Origin: CAMBDS01 sp964355675
Lineage (GTDB): Bacteria > Electryoneota > AABM5-125-24 > Hatepunaeales > Hatepunaeaceae
Assembly (NCBI GenBank): GCA_964355675.1
Contig: CAYHEC010000007.1
Coordinates: 1-64,000 of the forward strand
Length of the DNA: 64,000 nt
Direction: 5' to 3'
The notes beneath the pieces were generated by a model. It saw only the letters and a program-made list of their open reading frames with translations, was not told where the DNA came from and ran no database searches. Shown here one piece after another: positions 58,160-64,000 of this stretch (position 1 is its first letter; the number at the start of each line of letters is the position of its first letter). The translations under genes were made by a program, and so were the position numbers.

Positions 58160-58753
58160 GTGCTGAACAAGAAAGCCTACTTCATCCGGGAACATGTCGG
58201 ATTCTTGAAGCTCGTGAATACCTACGACATTATCGATCCGGATACGCGGGAGCAACTCGGTATCGCGATTGAGCGGCCGGGGAACCTGATTCAGGTTCTA
58301 AGGTTGCTTCTCGGCAGGCAGATATTACCCACGAAAGTATTTGTTTATGAAGGTGACAACCCACAGTCTGAGTCCAAACTGCTGTTTTCCATTCACAAGG
58401 GTTTAACCCTATTCAGGGCTAAAGTAACCGTTATGGATCGGGATGGCAAAATCATCGGTTCCTTCTTGAGGATACTGTTTTCGATAGGTGCGGCATTTAC
58501 CGTCTTCGACGCCGATGGTAAAGAGATCGCCTTGTTGAAAGGCGATTGGAAAGGCTGGAATTTCCGATTTCTGGACACGTCGAAGAGCGAGATCGGCAAG
58601 ATCACTAAGAAGTGGGCCGGTGTCGGTAAGGAATTGTTCACTACCGCTGATGACTACATCATCACACTCAATCAAGACTACCCTCCTGCTACGAACCTGC
58701 TCCTCCTTGCGGCAGGTCTGGCCATCGATACGGTTCACAAGGAGAGGAAGTAG
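58160..58753 (+). CDS. phospholipid scramblase / LURP-one-like protein
   Basis: A protein of about 197 residues. The tubby-like beta-barrel fold of the LURP-one/scramblase group is suggested by NKKAYFIREHVGFLKLVNTY, the strand pairs KVFVYEGDNPQSESKLLFSI, ITVMDRDGKIIGSFLR-like strands, DADGKEIALLKGDWKGWNFR and SEIGKITKKWAG, and a hydrophobic C-terminal helix (ATNLLLLAAGLAI). The start is probably GTG at 58,160; codons before it are CTTGGA-type repeat. Eukaryotic scramblases move lipids across membranes, but the role of bacterial members is unknown. Confidence 0.75.
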   Translation: MLNKKAYFIREHVGFLKLVNTYDIIDPDTREQLGIAIERPGNLIQVLRLLLGRQILPTKVFVYEGDNPQSESKLLFSIHKGLTLFRAKVTVMDRDGKIIGSFLRILFSIGAAFTVFDADGKEIALLKGDWKGWNFRFLDTSKSEIGKITKKWAGVGKELFTTADDYIITLNQDYPPATNLLLLAAGLAIDTVHKERK

Positions 58754-59174
58754 TTCCTGTCGAATAGTTATATCGCAGGGTGCGGACACCCTGCGACGCC
58801 TGTTTGGCCATTCTCGGACAGCCTCCTGCGCAGGGACGACACGCTCGCGGTGTGTTATGGTATTCTCAATGGAACTTTCTTGAATTCTTTACGATACCCT
58901 TTAATGAGCGTAATTTCACTTGACTTATTATTGGATTTTATCGCTTATTTTAAATCAACTGGATAGAATAAGACAACAATCCAAGAGTCTGTCCGAGAAG
59001 GGTTTTGGGCAAGCTGTCAACCCTCTGGGGTTGACAGCTTGCGTCCTAAAGGACGTCCGCCTGAACTTTTCTGCAATCTCGGTCAGATTTCCTATCAGAA
59101 TTCCAGAAAGTTCCTAATATTGCCTGTCCTCTCCTCAATCTGTAAAAAAAATTAATCAATCACTAAAATTATCA
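58754..59174. repeat. intergenic repeats
   Basis: TCGCAGGGTGCGGACACCCT-type palindrome at 58,772-58,800, and an inverted pair GTCAACCCTCTGG and GGTTGACAGCTTGCG at 59,018-59,046 (same family as 1,325 and 1,440). GGACGTCCGCCTGAAC, from the miniature element, lies at about 59,054. Nothing else is recognised. Confidence 0.6.
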
Positions 59175-61145
59175 ATGACATCCGACATCCACCTGCGCAT
59201 CCTGATCGTCGAAGACGTCCCAACCGACGCTGAGCTGGCTGAATACACCCTTCGGAAGGAGGGTCTTTTCTTCTCATCCTCACGCGTCGATACAAAAGAA
59301 ACCTTTCTCGACGCCTTGGAGACTTTCCGTCCAGATCTGATTATCTCAGATTATTCGATGCCGCAGTTCGACGGGATGACAGCGCTTAAGCTTGCCCTTG
59401 AGCTGAGACCCGATCTTCCATTCATTATGCTGACCGGGGCGACGAACGAGGAAATTGCCGTTGAGTGCATGAAGACAGGTGCATGGAATTACGTCCTGAA
59501 AGACCGCATCACCCGCCTGCCATTCGCGGTAAAAGATGCCCTTGCTCGAAGAGACGTACTTTGCGCAAAGGCAAAAGCCGAAAAAGCCCTGATGGAGAGC
59601 GAGGTCCGCTACCGTGGTCTCTTTGAAAATTCACGCGACGCTCTGCTGACGCTAAAACCGCCAGACTGGGCGTTTAATTCCGGAAATTGCGCGGCGGTCA
59701 AAATGTTCGGAACTAAAGACGAAAGTGATTTGATCTCTTACAAGCCTGCTGATTTATCTCCCAGAAGCCAACCTGATGGGCGCAATTCTGTTGAGAAAGC
59801 CAAGGAGATGACTGAAATTGCCATGCGCGACGGATCAAACTTCTTCGAGTGGGCCCATAAGCGTATCAATGGAGAAGAGTTCACTGCTGATGTCCTCTTG
59901 ACCAGAGTTGAGTACGCCGGACAAAAGTTCATTCAGGCAAGCATTCGGGATATCACTGAGCGTAAGTCACTCGAATTGCAATTTCGGCACGCTCAAAAGA
60001 TGGAAACAATCGGCAGATTGTCTGGCGGCGTGGCGCACGACTTCAATAACCTGCTTACGGTTATCACCGGTCATAGCGAAATGGCACTTGCCCAGGTGAA
60101 CCCGATCGATCCGCTATATTTCGACATCCAGAGCATTCAGCAAGCCGCCGATCGCGCCGCCGGACTCACTCGCCAACTGCTCGCATTCAGCCGCAAACAG
60201 GTTCTTGAACCGAAAATCATCAATATGAATAGTATTATTCAAAATTTGATGAAAATGATCACCCGCCTGATAGGTGAAAATATTAGTGTGAAATTTCTGC
60301 TTGATGACCATCTGTCTAATATCAAGGCTGACCCCGGACAAATCGAACAGGTAATCGTTAATCTTTCTGTCAATGCTCGCGATGCGATGCCCGAAGGGGG
60401 AGAGATGACCATTAGCACACGGAGGGCCATTCTTGAGGAAGGCTACTCCAAGAGTTTTCATGTACTAATCCCAGGAGAGTACGCGGAGATCACCATCACT
60501 GACACGGGTTGCGGAATGCATCAAAACGTGATGGAGAGGATATTCGACCCTTTCTTCACCACCAAAGAGGTGGGAAGAGGAACCGGGTTGGGGCTCTCAA
60601 CGGTCTTTGGTTTTGTGAAACAGAGCGGTGGGTATATCAGTGTGGAGTCAGAGGTTGGCAAAGGGAGTACCTTCAAGATTTTCTTCCCTTGTGTCAAGGA
60701 AGCTGTCGATGCCAAGGTTTTGGCAGGCGTAGGCGATCACAATCTAACTGGAACAGAAAAGATTTTAGTGGTCGAGGATGATGCGAATGTCAGAGGCATT
60801 GCGGTTTTTGCGCTCAAAAAGTTCGGCTACGAGGTGATTACTGCCTCATCGGGGGGTGAAGCGTTGTTGCTTTGCGAGAATATGGAGCAGTCAGTCGATT
60901 TGGTGTTGACTGATGTAGTAATGCCAGGGATGACAGGCGCACAATTTGTTGCGAAATTGCGATATCTGTGGCCGGATGTAAAGGCTCTTTATATGTCAGG
61001 ATACACGGATGAAGCCATCACTCACGAAGGGGTGCTTGATCCCGGAATTCCGTTCATCGGGAAACCTTTCAAGCTGGAGAATTTGTTGAAAAAAGTGAGA
61101 GAGGTTTTAGGAGAGGCTAAGGTTGAGGTTAAGGTTGAGGTTTAG
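59175..61145 (+). CDS. hybrid histidine kinase (receiver-PAS-kinase-receiver)
   Basis: A 656-residue cytoplasmic protein with no membrane segment. Order: receiver 1 (about 7-125, LILIVEDVPTDAELAEYTL-type start, phospho-acceptor in LIISDYSMPQFDGM, Asp59); PAS (about 140-262, ending IRDITERKSLELQ); HisKA (RLSGGVAHDFNNLLTVITGH, His288); HATPase (VNLSVNARDAMPEGGEM, ITDTGCGMHQNVMERIFDPF, TGLGLSTVFGFVKQSGG); receiver 2 (about 530-650, EKILVVEDDANVRGIAV, LVLTDVVMPGMTGAQF, IGKPFKLENL). It would relay phosphate internally. The NNLLT-type H-box puts it in the NtrB-like group. The input signal and output partner are not visible. Confidence 0.94.
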   Translation: MTSDIHLRILIVEDVPTDAELAEYTLRKEGLFFSSSRVDTKETFLDALETFRPDLIISDYSMPQFDGMTALKLALELRPDLPFIMLTGATNEEIAVECMKTGAWNYVLKDRITRLPFAVKDALARRDVLCAKAKAEKALMESEVRYRGLFENSRDALLTLKPPDWAFNSGNCAAVKMFGTKDESDLISYKPADLSPRSQPDGRNSVEKAKEMTEIAMRDGSNFFEWAHKRINGEEFTADVLLTRVEYAGQKFIQASIRDITERKSLELQFRHAQKMETIGRLSGGVAHDFNNLLTVITGHSEMALAQVNPIDPLYFDIQSIQQAADRAAGLTRQLLAFSRKQVLEPKIINMNSIIQNLMKMITRLIGENISVKFLLDDHLSNIKADPGQIEQVIVNLSVNARDAMPEGGEMTISTRRAILEEGYSKSFHVLIPGEYAEITITDTGCGMHQNVMERIFDPFFTTKEVGRGTGLGLSTVFGFVKQSGGYISVESEVGKGSTFKIFFPCVKEAVDAKVLAGVGDHNLTGTEKILVVEDDANVRGIAVFALKKFGYEVITASSGGEALLLCENMEQSVDLVLTDVVMPGMTGAQFVAKLRYLWPDVKALYMSGYTDEAITHEGVLDPGIPFIGKPFKLENLLKKVREVLGEAKVEVKVEV

Positions 61146-61315
61146 GTTGATATGGTCGCGTAGGGGCCGTTTACGAGCCCCTATTAACGTTGATATGGTC
61201 GCGTAGGGGCCGTTTACGAGCCCCTATTAACGTTGATATGGTCGCGTAGGGGCCGTTTACGAGCCCTGTTAACGTAGAAATGGTCGCGTAGGGGCCGTTT
61301 ACGAGCCCTGTTAAC
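61146..61315. repeat. 43-bp tandem repeat, four units
   Basis: Units start at 61,146, 61,189, 61,232 and 61,274. Each has GTTGATATGG followed by TCGCGTAGGGGCCGTTTACG and AGCCCCTATT. The first unit overlaps the stop of the hybrid kinase gene. The core GGGGCCGTTTACGAGCCCC is an imperfect palindrome also found at 52,440-52,460. Confidence 0.92.
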
Positions 61316-61348
61316 CGGTCACAATTATAGAGTGAAGAGGAGTGGGCG

Positions 61349-62821
61349 ATGAACCGAGTTTTATTACTGGTTGCCAGTTTAATAGTCTTAGCATGTTCTG
61401 CGCAGGCACAAATACCGGACCTCCCCGTCGATCAGTTGTGGAGTCTGAACCTCGGTAGCCCCGTCACGCTTGGGCCGATTTGGGCTGATCAAGGCGCTAC
61501 TCATCTGCTCGCCGGTGGCGGCAATCGGTTGAGAGAAGTCGTAAATGGAAGAATTATAATAACTTCTCAGCCACTGGGCGGACGAATCACCGCGTTAGAT
61601 CGGGGTGAGGTCGATCAGGCGGAAGGCGTCGAAGTGCTTGTCGCGGTTAAAGGCGATACCTTGAGTGAACTGCTGGTTCTTGATGGCCAAAGCTTCGCAA
61701 TCATCTCCCGACTGACACTGGGGAATAACCCGAATACAGAGACGACGGGGCTCGCTTGGATCGCGGCAAGTGCGACTCTCGCTGTCATCCGCTCGACTTA
61801 TGCGTACCAGAATAACGATGTGATTCATCTCCAGGAAACGACGAGATCCGCCAGAATGACAAGAATCAATCTTCAAGGCGAACAGTTCGGTGAAGCCATC
61901 GAGTGTGGATTCGGTTCCATCAAACGTTGGAGAGATGAAGAGAACAATACGGCAGGCTTTGTGATTTTTGGGACACGCCAAGTAAATTCGATGGCGGAAG
62001 GCTACAGGTTCGAATACAAAACATTCTTGCTGACAACACTCAATTCAGCGGGACGCATCCAATACGCTACCGATATCTGGAGCGGCGGGGGCGATATAGC
62101 CGACGGTTCGGCGAAATTAGGAGGCACAGCAATAGCCCCTTTGCAAGAAGGAGGCTTTGCTACCTTTGAAGCATTTATGACGACTGGATTTCCACCGGCA
62201 ATGAGTCACCTTTACGCCCACAAGACGGAAAACCTCGAGCAAATTGCCTTACATACCGATTTGGATGTCGTTCCGCACTCACTTGCCTATTTACCGCCCG
62301 AAGAATCGGCGGAAGGACTGCCATTTCTACTTTGCGCCTTTGAGCATGGAGAGATCCGTCTGTTCGATCTGGGCAGTTTCAGGTTCAATCCACAGGAGTA
62401 CTCTTGGGAACCAAGCTCGAATATGCTGTTAACCGGTGACTTTGATGAGGACGGCAGGATCGAAATCTTCGGTTTGACCGGAAGTCTTCTCACTTGCGCG
62501 CGCCTTCGACCCCTTTCCGCCTTCGAGCCTGATTTCATCCTTCATCCTTCATCCCTCATCCTTTCGAGCTTCCCCAATCCGTTTAACGCCAGCACGACAA
62601 TCACGTTTTCGGTAGGGGCGTATTGCAATACGCCCCTACAACTGGCAATCTACGATCTCCAAGGCCGGATGGTGGCGGATTTGGTGACAGGCAGGAATGC
62701 CTATCCTCCTGGCGAGCATAGGATTGTCTGGGATGGCAGTCGCTTGACAAACGGGCAATATATCCTTAGATTGAATGGAACAACAGAGTCTCTTTCGAGA
62801 CCGGTCACAATCATCAAGTGA
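61349..62821 (+). CDS. secreted propeller-like protein with type IX sorting domain
   Basis: A 490-residue protein with signal peptide MNRVLLLVASLIVLACSAQA. The body is a seven-bladed-like beta protein with blade segments VDQLWSLNLGSPVTLGPIWA, GATHLLAGGGNRLREVVNGR and MLLTGDFDEDGRIEIFGLTG; the last is an acidic Ca-loop motif. The sorting domain is SSFPNPFNASTTITFSVGAY, with an in-frame palindrome in GAYCNTPLQ, and it ends SLSRPVTIIK. A heptamer repeat (CATCCTT) codes for HPSSLILS just before it. GAAGAGGAGTGGGCG precedes the ATG. The next paralogue starts 12 bases after the stop (AAAGGAACAGGCAATG). Confidence 0.87.
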   Translation: MNRVLLLVASLIVLACSAQAQIPDLPVDQLWSLNLGSPVTLGPIWADQGATHLLAGGGNRLREVVNGRIIITSQPLGGRITALDRGEVDQAEGVEVLVAVKGDTLSELLVLDGQSFAIISRLTLGNNPNTETTGLAWIAASATLAVIRSTYAYQNNDVIHLQETTRSARMTRINLQGEQFGEAIECGFGSIKRWRDEENNTAGFVIFGTRQVNSMAEGYRFEYKTFLLTTLNSAGRIQYATDIWSGGGDIADGSAKLGGTAIAPLQEGGFATFEAFMTTGFPPAMSHLYAHKTENLEQIALHTDLDVVPHSLAYLPPEESAEGLPFLLCAFEHGEIRLFDLGSFRFNPQEYSWEPSSNMLLTGDFDEDGRIEIFGLTGSLLTCARLRPLSAFEPDFILHPSSLILSSFPNPFNASTTITFSVGAYCNTPLQLAIYDLQGRMVADLVTGRNAYPPGEHRIVWDGSRLTNGQYILRLNGTTESLSRPVTIIK

Positions 62822-62833
62822 AAGGAACAGGCA

Positions 62834-64000
62834 ATGAAACGGGTTATACTCTTGGTCGTTGGATTGGTGGTCGGGGCGGGGGGAGTTTTGGGGCAGGGAA
62901 ATCCGTTCTGGCTAACCGAGACATGGAGAATTGAGGTTGATCCTTTTGGCACGACATCCAATCACATCGATTCTTATTGGTCTGAGGAAGGCAGAGCGAA
63001 GTTTCTAATCCGAACTTCGTCGAATGAAATCGTAACCGACGGCAACCAGATTTTGTGGCAACATCAATATCAAAATGGAGGTTCATATGCAACATCCATT
63101 GATTTTGGCCTCGAAGAAGGTGTTGGGATTGTAGTTGCGGACTGGAATTATTTAACATATTATTACGGCGAGAATTATGAGAGTGAGTTGGAAGTAGGAT
63201 TTCAATCGATTCCATACAGACCTGAGGAAAATTGGGTAGAAGACAGGTATGATATTAGATTGGTACTACCTGCCACGCCCGGATTACAAGATTCGACGAG
63301 GCGAGTAATCGCAGGTGCTTATAGAACTTCTCGAAAAGATGGAAATGGTGATCCCTGGTATGAGCTGGTCAATTCCGATGGTGTATATCATATTTTGTCT
63401 TTTTCTGGCAATATCGACACATCTTTTGTTTCCTTCCTCTACCCTGAATATCACCATATCGTTTCATCAGACGATGATGAATCAGACAGGATAATTATCT
63501 TTGGCCAGCATGAAAATGGCGTCCTTGATGAGCATGGTCCCAATGTTTCAAGTGCTGCAGGATATGTTAACTTCAATTATTACGACAATCAAATTCACGG
63601 TACGACAACAATGTTGGAAGGTTGTTATTTCAACTGGAGTAGTGATATCGTAAAACTACCCAACGGCGAAGCTCAAATCGTTGCTGGTCTAACATATGGT
63701 TTTTCGAATAATAGAGTTGTAAGATTTGGCTTACCAGCTCTTGGTGTCGTTGCATCCCTGAGATGCGATTTCATTAATAATAGAAGGTGGTTTGTTGTTA
63801 AAGATCCGAGAACGAATGTGGACTATATATTACTTTATAGTGATACTCCTCATTTCCAATTAATAAGATTAGATGGATATATTGAAAAGAATTTCCTTTG
63901 GACCCCGGAAAATGAGAATCTTGCGGATTTGGTCTGTGACGATATTGATAATGATGGAGTGCAGGAACTTCTGGTATTGACTGAGAATAACCTAATATGT
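62834..64000 (+). CDS. secreted paralogue, cut by the window end
   Basis: The first 389 codons of a gene that runs past the window. The signal peptide (MKRVILLVVGLVVGAGGVLG) is nearly identical to that at 56,659, including the DNA around the start codon. The body (NPFWLTETWRIEVDPFGTTS, SSDDDESDRIIIFGQ, CDDIDNDGVQELLVLTENN) has the FG-GAP-like acidic repeats of its tandem partners. No stop is present. A sorting domain is expected downstream. It is probably in one operon with the 61,349 gene. Confidence 0.85.
   Translation, partial: MKRVILLVVGLVVGAGGVLGQGNPFWLTETWRIEVDPFGTTSNHIDSYWSEEGRAKFLIRTSSNEIVTDGNQILWQHQYQNGGSYATSIDFGLEEGVGIVVADWNYLTYYYGENYESELEVGFQSIPYRPEENWVEDRYDIRLVLPATPGLQDSTRRVIAGAYRTSRKDGNGDPWYELVNSDGVYHILSFSGNIDTSFVSFLYPEYHHIVSSDDDESDRIIIFGQHENGVLDEHGPNVSSAAGYVNFNYYDNQIHGTTTMLEGCYFNWSSDIVKLPNGEAQIVAGLTYGFSNNRVVRFGLPALGVVASLRCDFINNRRWFVVKDPRTNVDYILLYSDTPHFQLIRLDGYIEKNFLWTPENENLADLVCDDIDNDGVQELLVLTENNLIC

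Overview
This window comes from a bacterium of the Fibrobacteres-Chlorobi-Bacteroidetes (FCB) side of the tree, probably an uncultured candidate lineage. I infer this from at least nine secreted-protein genes ending in a type IX secretion (Por)-type sorting domain (a PNPFN motif, then IYDLQGR, a GxHxxxWDG turn and a C-terminal LLIR/IIK). It also follows from the high load of short palindromic and heptameric repeats between genes. No phage, plasmid replication gene, complete insertion sequence or CRISPR array is visible.

Layout. 0.4-6.6 kb: nucleoside phosphorylase, membrane glycosyltransferase-TPR protein, response regulator, ZIP metal transporter and an exported protein. 6.9-9.1 kb: a large secreted protein under a clear sigma70-type promoter. 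9.2-11.6 kb: an AbrB/Doc toxin-antitoxin pair and a fused formiminotransferase-cyclodeaminase. 11.6-14.8 kb: repeats and a series of four toxin-antitoxin (TA) cassettes. Each is preceded by a copy of the signal-peptide start of the next large gene, and three of the four are broken. 14.9-27.6 kb: three very large secreted proteins, one with a C25-peptidase-like domain. 27.8-33.3 kb: a lipoprotein hydrolase and a minus-strand group (PfkB kinase, small membrane protein, lipoprotein, acyl carrier protein, Kbl). 33.5-37.0 kb: a beta-helix secreted protein. 37.3-48.1 kb, all minus strand: YgiQ radical SAM protein, SUMF1-domain lipoprotein, a three-gene MacAB-like exporter and a two-component system with a four-helix-bundle gene lodged inside it. 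48.7-53.9 kb: a plus-strand gene run coding for a sorted secreted protein, an outer-membrane-like protein, an exported Cys-rich-tail protein, PqqD-like, ATP-grasp and PLP decarboxylase proteins. This looks like a peptide- or amino-acid-modifying system coupled to the cell surface. 54.3-64 kb: urea transporter-M23 peptidase fusion, tRNA-Ser(GGA), scramblase-like protein, hybrid histidine kinase and three tandem paralogous secreted proteins (one with an in-frame stop, one cut by the window end).

The most unusual material is in the repeats. (1) A 141-bp miniature inverted-repeat element with 18-bp ends leaves exact 6-bp target duplications at three insertions, one nested inside another. (2) Palindromic repeats of the intergenic kind sit in frame inside the secreted-protein genes, at matching loops of paralogues. 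(3) A signal-peptide leader is reused in front of four TA cassettes with stop/start overlap or near-overlap. (4) Several unrelated tandem repeats all have a period of seven bases.
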